NCBI RefSeq assembly: GCF_047948215.1
Contig: NC_134455.1
Span: 106,782,495 to 106,846,494 of the forward strand
DNA: 64,000 nucleotides
Direction of reading: 5' to 3'
DNA from: Lycorma delicatula
Lineage: Eukaryota; Arthropoda; Insecta; Hemiptera; Fulgoridae
This document shows positions 1 through 11,869 of this stretch, one piece after another. The notes under the pieces are model-generated. The model ran no database searches. It was not told the origin of the DNA and saw only the letters and a list, made by a program, of their open reading frames with translations. Numbering within the stretch: position 1 is the first letter of the stretch; each line of letters starts with the position of its first letter. Position numbers and translations under genes: made by a program.

Positions 1-586
1 TTCTAAAGTTTAAAGGGGGTTACAATTAAGTATTGGTTAACTTTCCTGGCTACGCCGGCGAAGCCATACAATAACATGCACAGCCTTTTCATTGCAAAAC
101 ATTTACGATTATGCTGAATGTTTTTGCAATTTAAATATTAAGGGTCTTCCATTTTTATAATAAAATAACTGCATCATTTTATTAAACAATAATAAAAATG
201 TACTAACACAATTACAAAACGTTTATGGTATCCAAATTTTTTAGTGTTCTTAGTAAGCAAATTATAAATGTTAAATACAAAGTTAAAAATTTACACTTAT
301 AAGAAAAATAAACTTTAAAAAAAAAAACTTTTTGTCTTTTGTAACATGAAATAAAAATTTTAAAGTATACTACTTATAAAAATTTATACGCTTTTTTCGC
401 TAAACTTTTAAAATTGTATAGTTATCATGTAGTCTAGAGGTTGAAACTTTGTTGCTTATTTAAAGTTATGACCAATAAATAAATAAAAATTTATAAAGAT
501 TAAATATTTTATTATAATACGAAATATAATAAAGTCATGTAATTATAAAACATAAGTCTTTTTTTAAATTAGTAAAATGTAACTTT

Positions 587-655
587 ACCACAAATCTCAG
601 GAATGGTTGACCTGAGTTTGTAAGATAAACTACGCATTTGCATTTACCACCAGTA
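587..655 (+). repeat. SINE-2 fragment (diverged)
   Basis: About 65 bases beginning 'accacaaatctcaggaatgg' resemble the reverse complement of the SINE-2 copy at 43379-43580, whose equivalent stretch is 'accacacatctcagtaatgg' followed by a GACCTGAG block. Only the middle of the element is present, with no head, tail or target duplication. Confidence 0.4.
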
Positions 656-1433
656 CAGTTACATTATACTGATAAGTCGCTAATGACTTTAATTGTAGAT
701 AATGACTATAAATAAAAATATTATAAAAAATATATATTTATAAAATTTAAAATTTTTTCAGGTATTTCTTGATAACTCCATATAAGAATTATAAAGTTTC
801 AAAAAGTGTTTAAGTCGAAGGGATATACAACAAAAGAAGAGGTAGGGGTTGATTTTTTGAAAAATAATTTTTTAATTATTTATACAGTGCGATCATTTTA
901 TCTTGCACATCATGATACTATACACTATAATTCCATTATGGACTACAGTGTAGAGATACTCTTATTTCATTTGATTCATGGCATGTAATTTTGCAAAACT
1001 GGTTATGTCTTACAGCAAGTGTTGGAAATATTCCGCAGTTTCCTGAAGACAGGTCCGAATCCTTCGCACATAATTTTGAGATGAATTCCATTAGCCCTGT
1101 TGTCCTATGAAGGGTGTATTATAGTCCATAATGGATTTATAGTGTATTGTATCACGATGCGCACAATAAAATAATCTCAATATATGAGATGATTTTACAT
1201 ACATTGCATATATACATACATATAATACATTGCAGATATATATGCAATGCATTTAACAAATTTGCTTTAATAAAGTTTTCTCTAAAATGCCTCCGACAGA
1301 AATCGAAATTGTGTTTTTCGAGTTATCTACCTAAGAAATTAAAAAAAAAAATAATAATACGGTCAATGCCCCACGTATAGAAATACTTCAGCAATATTTG
1401 AAGAAAATCTGTTCTATCAATCCTGAGATATAA

Positions 1434-1597
1434 GGGTTTTTTTTTAACTTCCGGATCACCGTTAGGTATTACTTCAGAGAATGAGATGAATGAAAATTTT
1501 TGTAGCGTGTCAAAATACATGTCTGACCGGGTTTCGAACCCGGGACCTCCAGATGAAAGGCCGAGGAGACGCTACCACTTGCGCCACGGAGGCCGGC
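1434..1597 (-). repeat. SINE-1, tRNA-derived SINE
   Basis: Read on the minus strand, this starts with a tRNA-like head. The A box is TGGCGCAAGTGG (1575-1586) and the B box GGTTCGAAACCC (1529-1540), the two internal RNA polymerase III promoter elements. The head is followed by the family body 'gacacgctac', the 'tctgaagtaatacctaacgg' tail and an A-rich end. The same order is seen at 44229-44387. It sits inside Rep-B copy 1. No clear target-site duplication was found. The tRNA fold is degraded, so it is a retroposon and not a functional tRNA gene. Confidence 0.85.
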
Positions 1598-1855
1598 GAG
1601 AGAATTTTGTGAGACTGTTAAAATTTAAGATGTAAGGCCAAAAAGTAGTGTGACACACACACTTACGTACATATGATGTACGTACTACATACGTACGCAC
1701 ATACATAAAAAATATATATTTTTTTGTGTAGAATAACTAGTTGGACTCTAAAACATAAAATTTGCGTTTAAAAAATTGATATCCAATTTCAGATATAGTT
1801 ACCATACTTTCTCCTTTAATATACCTATTCTAGTTACAGTCCCCGGGAAGGTAAC

Positions 1856-4017
1856 AAAAAATTCAACGGGTAGAAAATTGCTAATAAAAGAATCAGAATT
1901 TACTAAAAGTTTCCGAAAGGAATTAAAACTTCCTACCTTAATGTTTTATAAACAACGTAATTTAAAACCTTATAAAGTTTATAAAAAACTTATTGAATGG
2001 AAATGGAATTAAGTTGTGTGTTATAACATAACAAATATAATTTCTTAAAAATTACAAAAACTGAAAAAAAAATTAGCTGGAAGATAACGTAAACAAAGAA
2101 TCTGCGTAGAATCCCATTCTTTTTGACTCTCCATTAGCCCATAGATAGCTGCGCTCCACTGGCGATAGATTCATTAGTTTTTTAATGTGACAGCCCAGGA
2201 TGTAAGTTATTACCTCATTATATCGTAGATTATGCTTGGCAAATTAATTTGTTTCCATCAATCTTTCAGAAGTTAATTTTGTAATTGCTTTAAGACAATC
2301 CTAAATTTACGTATGTTTTGTGCCATACAAAAAAATTAAAAATAAATAAACAAAAGTCAAGTAAAAAAAAAAAAAAATCGATAAAAATACATTTCTTGTT
2401 GAAGTAAAACATTATGTGAATAGTATTTTGACATTTATAAAAAGTGAATTAATTTTTTTATTTTTATTGGCTAGTGTGCTTTCTTTTAAAGCAGTGTAGT
2501 TGGGGGTATACGGAAAATCTGATAATGGTGTCCTACTGTATATTCCGTCCAATTCCGTCCCGTGTTCTGAATTGTCGCTTAGAAAAATAAACTCAAAGGT
2601 CGTGTCATAGCGAATGAGAATTCAAAATTATTTTGATAAACTCTTTATATTGATTTAGTGTGGTTAAATGAACTCGTATAGGAGTACTTCTTAAAAGAAA
2701 GAGCACGAGTGAGTAGGGTAGCAGAGTTCAATTTTTACGTCTTTGCTATAAATCAATTGACACATTTTTACCATTCCGCATAGTGTAATTATCTTACAGA
2801 CCAAGCCGGAGTTCCGTAGTAGGCAACAGAATATTTTACAAAGTTTATTTTTTAGTTCCTATTTATACTATTTTTATTTACATTATTTTTACGTAGTTTA
2901 TATTTACATAACAATATTACCGGAATATTTTAAGGCAAAAACTTTTACTAGTATTTCAATGACAGAGCAAGGTCAAATGTCTCTGATATCTGTTTATCAC
3001 CTGATGTATGCGGAATTGTCACTGTGCACAATTGTCGCAAAATCTTTATAACAAAAATAAATGACTCATTAATACTATATTGTAATAAAAATAAATATAT
3101 TATTCATGAACAAATTTATTGTTATTATAGATCAATCATACCATTGAAGTTAAATTTATATAAAATAAAGATTTCATTGTTATTTATTTTTTATATGAAA
3201 ACATTTTTCCTACTACTATTTTATAAATATAGTCTTTTAATTTGTTTTCATTGTTCCAACACTTTAGATAACATGAAAGTATTTTCTTAAGTTCGCAAAT
3301 AAGATATTTTAAATAGTCTTTTATTGTTTTTAAATACGAGGTCGGTTTGAACATTAAAAACTAATTTTTTCCTCTTCAACATCATAATACTTTGTGATGC
3401 TGAACTTGTTGTGGCTTGTTCAGCCTTTAAAATCTTATTATAAAAGGAGAAATAGTGTGAAAATATCATGAAAAGCTAACCTCATATATGACAAATCAGA
3501 ATGTCTGTTCTCAACGATATAAAAATTTACGAGGTTGTACGAGTTTGGATTGATAAGATCACGGATATTGTGTTTATGTATTCAAATAACAATATATACT
3601 AGGCTACTTTATTATTAAAAAAAAAGATAAAAAACAAAATAAATGCGAATTATTAACACTGTTGAATGAAAACTAACAATATACTCCAGACTTAAGGAAA
3701 AGTGAAGCTCCGAACGAATAATTGCGTCTTCTCTTAGTATCGTAATCATAGCTTAATCGATTTTAGGCTAAAACTTTTAGAACGAATTTATCTTAATTGA
3801 AATCAAGGATAGTATTAATCTAAAATATTTCATTCAGTCCGAATAATTGTATTTAAAAATTTGTTTACTCAGAATGTAAACAAAAATGAAATTCAAAATT
3901 AAACTAATTAATGTTTGGAATATTTTTTACGTGCAAAGAATAATGCATTTAAGAAAAAAATTCTTAATACTGAAAAATGAATTCATTAATAATTAATTTT
4001 TTTTTAATATTTTTCAT
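1856..4017. other. AT-rich spacer, nothing recognised
   Basis: There are homopolymer A/T runs, for example near 2361-2376, and short open frames without recognisable motifs. A frame of about 78 codons at 1776-2012 straddles the Rep-B end and looks like chance. No gene or known repeat was seen. Confidence 0.5.
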
Positions 4018-4134
4018 TTTTACTTCCATGTACGAAGTAAAGGAAGTATTTTAATCGCAAAAAATTTCGGTTTTCAGATTTCAACGGAAATATCCACTTT
4101 GACTTGTATCGGCGTGATGTCTGTACGTACGCAC
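4018..4134 (+). repeat. Rep-A copy 1, left part
   Basis: Begins 'tttacttccatgtacgaag' and contains 'cggaaatatccactttgac' and 'ggcgtgatgtctgtacgtac', text shared with Rep-A copies at 12708 and, inverted, 56530. It stops abruptly at the hAT end at 4135 and resumes at 6918. Confidence 0.8.
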
Positions 4135-6917
4135 CAGTGGTGAACGCAGAATTTTATTAAATGTAGGACATTATTAAAATTGTATACAATTGATATCGGT
4201 ATTTTAAATTTTGTGTGTAAATTATTATTATCATTTTTATATCATATTACGATATATTTATTTTACAATGTTCGAATATAACACATTCATAAATACCCTA
4301 ATAAAATCTTCTCTAACGTATTTTTTTCATAGCCTTAGGTTACAATTTTCGTTAACTTTTAACATCTACTTCATTTTGTATAATAAAAATGCTTGCGCCA
4401 GTACCACATGCCATTATTACACTTAGGCTACACAATAATCATATATTTTAGTCAGCGGTTATTTTTGTACTATAGGTAAGACGTAAGGCACTTTACGTAA
4501 TATAAAAAATTCATGGAAGCAATCAAATATAATGAAATAAATTTAATTAAACAAATTTCAATATGAAACTCACCGAGGTTAAAGAATGAAACTGGCACTG
4601 ATGAATCCACGTTCTATGAAGTAATTTGAATGAAGAATTGAATACAGTTGTCTCAAACGTTCAAATCAGTACTCTATTATAGTGTATTACTGTTTTGAAA
4701 AATCATTGTTTAAAAAGAATAGTGGTAGTTAAATTAATATAGTATTTGTAATGTACGTAGCCTATGGTATATTATATTACTACATTTGGAAATTTCAGCA
4801 TTCACAATACAATATCCAAACGACGTTTCTTTTTCATTATTTCATTTAACACACCTTCTGCAGTTGGAGTGTAGTTTCTATGTATGTTGAGGAGTGCTAA
4901 TCCATTCAAACGTGTATTTTCAGTAGAATTACGCAAATATGTTTTCAGATGGCATAGTATTGAAAAACATCGTTCATTTGTACATGTGGACACTGAGCTG
5001 CAGTTAGTATTTCTAACAAAGTGAATATATTGGGCATTATGTTGGGATTGCATATAATTAACCCATCTGCGGCCGTTTTTGGTTGGTTTCCTTTCTCTAG
5101 ACGTGCAATTTTTCTATACCATAATTTTAATTCATTATTCTGATCTTTCTGATAACCGTTTCTTATGTCACTAGCGTAGAATTTTGTGATCGAAGAGAAA
5201 ATATATACTTGAGACGACAGGGGCAGAAGGTCTGGGTTCGCCGGTAAAAGGCACTGAAAACCTTTCAATATTTCCTTGTGTTTCAAGAAACGCGAATCTA
5301 GTTGGGACATGAAAGGATCCAGAGATGGAATAAAAGTAGAGACACAAAAGTAAATTTCTGGCGTCACTGATGATAAGTCCAAATTTACACGGTTGTTTGC
5401 TCGTGCTGCCATGCGAGAGATTTGAATGGAGGAACTCAACTTATTCAACAGTTTAGAAACGCAAATGAAAATTTTATAAAATTCTTCAACATTTTTGCGA
5501 TTTCATTTCACATTTCAACATTTTTTACGAATTTTATTTCACTGTTAATATCTTTAGGAAGGTTTATTGCTTCCACGAGATCAACAGTTGAATTCTGCAG
5601 GAATTTACACAATGGGAGACTTAAAAGAAAACAGTCTGAATACAAAACAGCGATATCACAAATTGATAGTCAGTCAAAGCACACAAATGTGAATTTGCCT
5701 GTGAGGATGAGTCTTTATCATTCCATTCTGATATGTTTCGAAGGGTTGCAATAATAGGGTCATACCATTTCACACCGCGGCCACGGAAGGATTATACCTT
5801 TCTAACCAATGAGTTGCGCAAAGTTGAACGAGGTTTTCACGGCGTGAAGTTGTAGTTTCCATTTCACTTATCCCCGATTTCAAAACATTTCGCCGTTTAA
5901 GGGTATTAAGAAATTCGTACCGACTCGATATTGTTCCCATATCGTTTCTAATGGCAGTTACTTCATAAGCACTGGATACTGCTAAGTTGAAATTGTGTGC
6001 TGAGCAGTGGGCATACAAAGCTGACTGAATTATTTCCTTTGCATGGACTTGAACTCCGTTTACTTTTCCTGACATGAACATAGCTCCTTCATACCCTTGA
6101 CAACGAATCTTATTTATGTTTACATTTATTTAATGAACGCAGCTTGTCCAATGTCGCCGTTGTGATTCCTTTTCCGGTCACGTCATATAATGGTACGAAT
6201 TGCAGAAAGTTGTCCTTCACAGTGAAATTTTCCTATCAACATAACGAACATACAGTGACGATTGTTCTAAGCCTGATGTATCTGACGTCTCATCGGCGAG
6301 AATATAAAAGCAACTGGAGACATTAAATTCTTTCACGAGTTTTCAAACAATCAGGTCGTTGCACACTTCAATTATTTCATTCTGTATTCTAGGACTGGTG
6401 TACTGCGCATTTTCAGGAGTACACGTCAACATATTTTTTAATACAGTATCAGTCGCTCTTCGAAATCGAACAAGTGCCCTGAAATTTCCAACATTTTCTT
6501 TTGGTTCTTGGTCGACCTTGACCTCTATTCGTTCCGAATCCCTACGGCCTTGCAGAGCGATACGTTGTTTCTCGCAAAAAAAATACTCTAAATAACAGGA
6601 ATAAGTTTTCTTCAGTTTTCCAGAATAAATGAATGACGGCTACTGTGTAGCACGTTGAGTGATGTACGTGCCACAGCCCCGAGTAAGGGGTTTAAATTAT
6701 TAAAGGAGGAAGGGCAGTGGGCTAGATCTTAAGTCGATAGATTTTGTTACTCTGACAGTGAGAAATTAGAGGAGAGAATAAGACGGATTTTTAAAACGGT
6801 ACTCAAATATATATGTAAATTTATAGAATGTTAAATTATATAGACCTATTATTAAAAAGTATTTAAACGTTTAAGGAGGGGGGTTCAAACCCGGTACCCC
6901 CCTTGCGTATGCCTCCG
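4135..6917 (-). mobile_element. hAT-superfamily DNA transposon, inserted in Rep-A
   Basis: The outer ends are CAGTGGTGAACGCAG (from 4135) and, read inward on the minus strand from 6917, CGGAGGCATACGCAAG. They are imperfect terminal inverted repeats of hAT type. The flanking octamers are GTACGCAC (4127-4134) and ATACGTAT (6918-6925), which differ by three transitions and so look like a decayed 8-bp target duplication. The host Rep-A continues on both sides. The element is about 2.8 kb, a normal size for an autonomous hAT, and holds one minus-strand transposase pseudogene. Confidence 0.8.
4802..6600 (-). pseudogene. hAT transposase pseudogene (ZMYM1-like, DUF4371 type)
   Basis: This is the remnant of a cut-and-paste transposase that would have acted in the nucleus on the TIRs of the surrounding element. 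Minus-strand translation shows the family landmarks in order. An N-terminal DUF4371-like part (about 6600-6150) holds 'ILADETSDTSG'. The RNase-H-fold core (about 6081-5770) holds 'YAHCSAHNFNLAVS' and 'CATHWLERY'. A middle part (about 5760-5610) holds 'IIATLRNISEWND'. The C-terminal hAT dimerisation region (about 5060-4802) holds 'STCTNERCFS' and 'LKTYLRNSTENTRLNGLALL'. The reading frame changes near 5765 and 5005, and stops interrupt 6330-6150 and 5640-5500. It is clearly dead. Family assignment is from recognised motifs, not an alignment. Confidence 0.85.
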
Positions 6918-7490
6918 ATACGTATGTATGTGCGTATATAACTCGTATAACTCAATAACGATTAGCCGTAGGATGTTGAAATTTTTGATTTAGGACTGTT
7001 GTAACATCTAGTTGTGCACCTCCCATTTTGATTGTAATCAACTGGACATAAAGTGTCCAAAAAAAAGCCCAAAATCAAAATAAAATTGGATTTTGGACTT
7101 ATTCTAAACTGCAGTAATAAGCCCTCATTGAGAGATTTTCAACAATATATCATAAGTGGAACTTATTTTCATTGGCTCCAGAGTTACAGCCATATAAAAT
7201 TTTAATTAATGACATATTTGGATCTTAGAAGGGGGGGAACGCACATCGGTTCGAATAAAACTTCATCTCTCTTTTTTTAATTTTTTTTTAATTTTATTGA
7301 TTTATTAATAGTTATTAATCTGAGATTGTAATAATTCAATAATAACAATAAAAAATAAAAAATAAAAAAATGAAAAAATATCGGAAGTTCTTAATGAAAA
7401 AAAGTTTTACGTACTTTTAATTTTAATAAAATGTGTATATGTATTTTTATAGGCGTACAAAGAAGTCATATGGTTGTATCCACATCAGAT
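6918..7490 (+). repeat. Rep-A copy 1, right part
   Basis: Resumes with 'cgtatgtatgtgcgtatata', then 'cgattagccgtaggatgttg', 'ctagttgtgcacctccc' and 'ggaacttattttcattgg', and ends near 'tatccacatcagat'. The order matches copies 2 and 3. With 4018-4134 it makes a unit of about 690 bases with no coding signal. No terminal repeats were confidently identified. Confidence 0.8.
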
Positions 7491-7990
7491 TTTTTTTAAA
7501 AATAATTATTTAGCGCATAATATAAAAATTGAAAAAAAAAACTGAAAAAAAGAGTAGCAATAAATTCTATTTTATAATCAAAGAAGTCGCCATTTTATTA
7601 TTTGAAACAAAGATAAAATTGTTTTTATTTACGCTAACAGATACACATAAGCACCAAGTGTACTCGCAAATGGGATGAAGATTGTTTAAGCTAAATCAAA
7701 CTAAAGGTATTTTAACAAAACTGGAGCATTGAAAAATGGAGTGAGAAGGAAAATATTGCTTTTCTGTATTGCAGAGTGCAGGCTTCTAGGTTACTGGGTC
7801 AGGTATTAAACGTTCTGTAAAATTTGAGTTAACAATATACATTTTATTCTTAAAAAATTGCAGTGAAATCCAGCTAATCACACAAATCCCTGTCAGTAAC
7901 TAAGTATTAACCCTCAAGAAAGTCCTTATTATATATTATATATTTAATATTTTCGTTTATTTCTTTGGAATTCTGATATTACAAACAGTT
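7491..7990. other. AT-rich spacer, nothing recognised
   Basis: A/T-rich sequence with no open frame of note and no match to the repeats defined in this window. Confidence 0.5.
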
Positions 7991-8041
7991 AAATAATATT
8001 AACAATTATTAAAATCCACCTTACCAGCATATTGAAATATC

Positions 8042-8083
8042 CTCTAGATTTTTTGGCTTACTTGAAAGCCATCATCAGGAGTT
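8042..8083 (-). ncRNA. Degenerate hammerhead-like motif of a Penelope-like element
   Basis: Minus strand: CTC, then the core CTGATGA (8078-8072), a bulged T, the stem GGCTT/AAGCC, then AAAA where an active hammerhead needs GAAA, then GAG pairing with CTC. It is followed by 'gctggtaaggtgg', which matches 'gctggtaagtgg' downstream of the better motif at 53112-53150. The G-to-A change at the G12 position should abolish cleavage. It is probably a terminal-repeat fragment of a Penelope-like element. Confidence 0.45.
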
Positions 8084-8109
8084 GAAATATTAAATCGAAG
8101 TCAAAAATT

Positions 8110-9430
8110 AAAATCATAAGTTAAAATGTGTAAACAGTCACGACTGTCCGGTCCTAACAGTATACTGAAGGAAAATATATGTACTCTGGTGGATTAAAAT
8201 GAAATCAAACGGAACCATGTTATCAAGGAGATAATTATTAGATTAAATTATTATTTATTTATATTTATTATAGACAGTTAGGATGCTATTATAAACAGAT
8301 GATAGAATTTTAAAAAGCTTAAAATAATAATAAAAAAAAAAAAAAAACTAATCAGATGGTCAAATCCTATGGATTAGCCTCCCAATTTAATTTACGATAA
8401 TTTGTAATTTCTTAATAAAAAGGTATTGACCCAAAGGCAATAGATACAAAATTAACGTAAATGTTAGTTTACTTTATAGAAAAATATTAAATTTATTACA
8501 GAAAGCTAACAGTTAACTTATTCTTTTTTTTGTGATAGGAGCGCTTACCTTTCATCATTATAGTATCTGCCTGGGAGCAAATTGTCGAAAACATTTCTAT
8601 CTAACTTATTCCAACTGGAATACTCAACTGTTTCAAAAAAAAAGAACAGTGAGCAAAATTTATCTTTATCGTTAAAAATGTTTAGATTAGATTATATTCG
8701 ATTAACTTGAAGGCCTCTGTCTATTAACAACCCAGAATAATAAACGTTTTGTTTGTTTTCTATTACATAAGCCTACATGTTAAGCTTTATATATATTTGA
8801 GAAAATACAACGACCGATTAACCAGCATAGATTCAACACCTGCAACGACGGATTATACCCAAATAAAATTTCTTTGTTTTGAAACTCCTCCCTTTTATCT
8901 GGATTTTTGGTATAACCTGCCAATTGGATCTTCTCTAGACAATCCCATAATTTTAAATAATATCCGAGCATACTGGATCTACTTAGAAATTTAATTTCAC
9001 GATGACCTTACATTCTGTTTTTAAGATATCGGAGATATATTATATGATATTCCTGGATGAGGAATCTGTAAATATTCATTACAAATTACATTTCCCAACA
9101 TATTTTTTTTTCAAAAACCAGAAACTTTTCAATGACTGTACCTGCTAAGACTTCGATAATTTTACTCTCGAACTCAGGATTATGAATTGAGGATTGATAT
9201 TTTCTTGGTCAGAAATTTAGGCCAACTCATTGCTCTAGAGTAGTCACTCATCCAGCGTAACTCTACATTATTTTGGATGAATGATGTTAAGTGATTTTTC
9301 TTTCTTTTTTTGTTGAAAATCACTCAAGTTAAACAGAGAGTAAACAAAAATATCTTTAAATAAAGAAGAAACTGTATCTAAATATAAAAAAAAAAAAATT
9401 AACGGGGTAGAATGCATAGCTCTGAACCAA
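8110..9430. other. AT-rich spacer, nothing recognised
   Basis: Contains an A-run near 8332-8347 and overlapping short frames on both strands around 8750-8990 that lack motifs. Nothing supportable. Confidence 0.45.
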
Positions 9431-9800
9431 GGGGTAATAGATAAACGATATTGATGAAAGAAGGATACTAAGGAAAACTTAAGGGCAGGGAATTAAGGAT
9501 GAATGAGGAACTTTATCGGTAGTTAGATAGAATCACGGAAGCAATACGTAAGCAAAGATAGGCATTCTACGGGCATCTGACAACAATGGATTCAAACAGG
9601 CTTACGAAGAGAAATTTTGATAATTGTATTGATGAGAAGACGAACAAACGTTAAACGATTCATGAAAGTTAAAGAGAAGCTAAGGATATCAAACATAAAC
9701 GTGACGGATTTAAAAGACAGAAGGGATTTTTGGGAAAACCTTGGAATTCAAAGAGATACAGAAGGAGAAGAAAAAATTCTCTAACCTGAAGTGTTGAAGA
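9430..9800 (+). pseudogene. Non-LTR retrotransposon C-terminal fragment
   Basis: Translation at 9562-9612 gives 'AFYGHLTTMDSNRLTKR'. This matches the shape of the conserved segment (FYGH-x-x-R/T-M-x-x-N-R-L-T-K) found after the reverse transcriptase domain of many insect endonuclease/RT LINEs. It continues with 'DLKDRRDFWENLG' about 100 bases later. Several frame changes and stops separate these pieces. No RT core, tail or target duplication is visible, so only a scrap of the 3' coding part remains. Similar scraps lie at 48430 and 49340. Confidence 0.55.
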
Positions 9801-10376
9801 AAGAAGGAAGCGGCATATTGAAAAAGTTGAGTATTTGAGAGCTAAAAAACTAGCCAGAATTTAACTATTTGCATAGTCATTAAGTAATTTGGCTGTTACT
9901 CAGTATTGGTAATATTGTTATGTAAATATTCTGGTATATATATTACATAATCAACGGTTCTACGTAGTAGTGATGGGTGTTGAAAAAAAATAATATTGGA
10001 GATTGTAATTGTTTTAAATTATATTTTTTTGCTGTACATATTATAAAATTATTTACAGGAGGAAATTTATGAGTTTGTTTTTGAAAAACCCTTTTTTTAC
10101 ATCAAGAAAAATTTAGTGCTTCCTTAAGTTAAGAAATAAACAGTATTTAGGTAAATAAATTAATCTATCTACAAATACTTCCGATATTTCTTTGAAATAT
10201 AAAAAACCATTTCAAATTAACATTAATTATAAATTGATATATAATAATTGCCTTATAGTCAGTGATGAAAATTACTTCCCAAAATAGTTTAAAATCTTTT
10301 AGTAAATCTCAGAAGCTTTGAATTTTTTTATGAAAGCGCGGCCATCAACATCTGTGATCGTTAGCTCGGCGAAAAA
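9800..10376. other. AT-rich spacer, nothing recognised
   Basis: No open frame with a motif and no repeat shared with the rest of the window. Confidence 0.45.
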
Positions 10377-10443
10377 AAGTAGCGTATGAAAAGATGGCAT
10401 GCCTGACCGGATGATTCGAACCCGGGACCTCCAAGACGCTACC
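10377..10443 (-). repeat. SINE-1 fragment
   Basis: Minus-strand text 'ggtagcgtcttggaggtccc', a B-box-like GGTTCGAATCA, then 'ccggtcaggcatgcc' and 'catacgctac' follow the SINE-1 order. Most of the A-box half is missing and there is a small internal deletion. Confidence 0.7.
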
Positions 10444-10445
10444 TA

Positions 10446-11395
10446 CTCAGACTTTGAATCTTTATTTTAAGAAAAATATTATATTGATTCGTTTTGAAAC
10501 AATACTTCCATCTGCGCAGTTTGACAATTCCTCATTGCTTAACTGTCTATTTAGGTAAGCGGCTCACCTAACTAGTCAATATGCGGGCCAAGTAGCTGAT
10601 CATGAGCCATCTGTCCCTTAGCAGATATCTAGTACCGGCATGAATTTTTTCCCTAAATAATTTGTATTTAAAAAATTATATTCGAATTTTAAGTAAGATC
10701 TTATTCAAAGTATTTTAATGATAGAATAAGTTCAAACCACTCTCACAATGGTGTATGATAAAACTGATGTATAGAAAATTTGTAATTTGCACAAATGTAT
10801 AATGGGAAAGGGCTTATGTCAGGGTGATATGTAAGTTTTATCTTACATATGTCATAAGATATATCATAAGAAGTATGCGTGAATATATCATAAAAAGTAT
10901 GACATCACAAATAAAGCTAACATTAAAATGTGATTATTTGTCTTGTGATTTGATGACTGATAATTCCTATCTTTGATCCATTCTTCATTATTTGTAATTC
11001 TTTGGATGAAAGTCAAACTTGTTGGCGGATGCCTGTGAATCTTCTCCAGGTATTATTTTTGAATTAGATGGTTGCACTACATGCTTCATGTTGAAACGCG
11101 TATGGGGTTAAGCCCAGACCTTTATATTCCTCCTAAAGTACAATAAAAAATTTGTTTTATTAATATATATATATATATATTCCACAACGAAATCCCTCAT
11201 AAATGCATACAAAAGTTCAACACCTGATACGAGTATATAGGGAAAGCACTTGTATAAGTGGTCCAGGTAAAGTTCAATACTTAACATAGAACAAGAAATA
11301 AATCACAGGAAGAAAGAAAAAAAAAAAAATGTCATCAATACCAATGTATGAAATTAGTGCTATAAATAAAATAAATATTCGTCGGTAAACAGAAA
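10446..11395. other. Spacer with a short tandem repeat and a TA microsatellite
   Basis: At about 10848-10905 a 'atatcataagaagtatg'-like unit is repeated imperfectly three times. A TA dinucleotide run occupies 11161-11180. No gene was recognised in the rest. Confidence 0.5.
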
Positions 11396-11845
11396 TAGCT
11401 GTAATTCGTAGACAACCAACGTGGCGTTCACTAAAGTGACATCCTGTGTTCCCACTTCCAGGTTCAGGTCTTCAGGTTCAGGGTTTCTTCTGGTCATTCC
11501 TTTAGTTACATCTCTCAGGTCCAGCACATGGAAACGTTTTAATCGCCTGATGTCTTTGCTGTTAACTAATAGATTTACTGCCAGGTAATTTACATGTTTA
11601 CATGTTAACCTTTAGTTTGTACCTTAAGCTTATTTTTTGGATCTCTTCGTAAACAGAAGATATCCTAAATATTCATTTATTCCTCTATCCTTAACAAACC
11701 ACGGCGCTTCTGTTATGGTCCTCAACAATTTATTTTGGAATTTTTGAATTATGTCAATATTACTGCTACTCGACGTACCCCATAACTGGATCCCATACGT
11801 TCAGTTAGGTTTAAGGATAACGGTGTAGATCAACAGTTATCGTTT
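11396..11845 (-). pseudogene. Jockey-type LINE, 3' end of reverse transcriptase ORF
   Basis: Minus-strand translation gives 'LLIYTVILKP', then 'TYGIQLWGTSSSSNIDIIQK', then 'FQNKLLRTITEAPWFV'. This is the well-known C-terminal segment of Jockey-type RT proteins (LIYKxxLKPxWTYGIQLWG, then QxxxLRxIxxAPWFV). Further on come 'RRLKRFHVLDLRDV' and, near 11400, 'LVNATLVVY'. The protein would have copied its own RNA into chromosomal DNA. At least one stop replaces the conserved Trp before TYG, and another lies after the APWFV segment. The RT core is absent, so this is a 5'-truncated dead copy. A perfect 15-bp hairpin marks its 5' edge. Confidence 0.75.
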
Positions 11846-11866
11846 TATTAGAAAACGATAACTGTT
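11832..11866. repeat. Perfect 15-bp inverted repeat (hairpin)
   Basis: AACAGTTATCGTTTT (11832-11846), a 5-base loop ATTAG, then AAAACGATAACTGTT (11852-11866). It lies at the 5' breakpoint of the Jockey fragment. Confidence 0.85.
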
Positions 11867-11869
11867 AGT

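Larger units (their letters stand above)
40..1855 (+). repeat. Rep-B copy 1, interrupted DNA repeat with inverted ends
   Basis: The left end contains ACTTTCCTGGCTACGCCGG (39-57) and the right end CCCCGGGAAGGTAAC (1841-1855), which are roughly inverted to each other. The stretches at 740-870, 1255-1440 and 1735-1855 align by eye to a second copy at 25608-26162 and to a partial copy at 48850-49310. The shared text includes a 'tcttgataactcc' block, a 'gtcgaagg' block and a 'tgaagaaaatctgttctat' block. The copy is about three times longer than the 25.6-kb one because a SINE-1 (1434-1597) and other material lie inside it. No protein is visible. It is probably a non-autonomous DNA transposon; the superfamily is unknown. 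Confidence 0.5.

Noticed and set aside
1776..2012. 78-codon open frame with a splice-acceptor-like 'tttcag' upstream, possible exon
   Set aside because: It opens on TTG, overlaps the Rep-B right end, and has no recognised motif. Length is within chance expectation for this base composition.
5422..5754. 110-codon plus-strand frame
   Set aside because: It is a shadow of the minus-strand hAT transposase pseudogene.
6144..6595. Two plus-strand frames of 60 and 78 codons
   Set aside because: Antisense to the N-terminal part of the hAT transposase.
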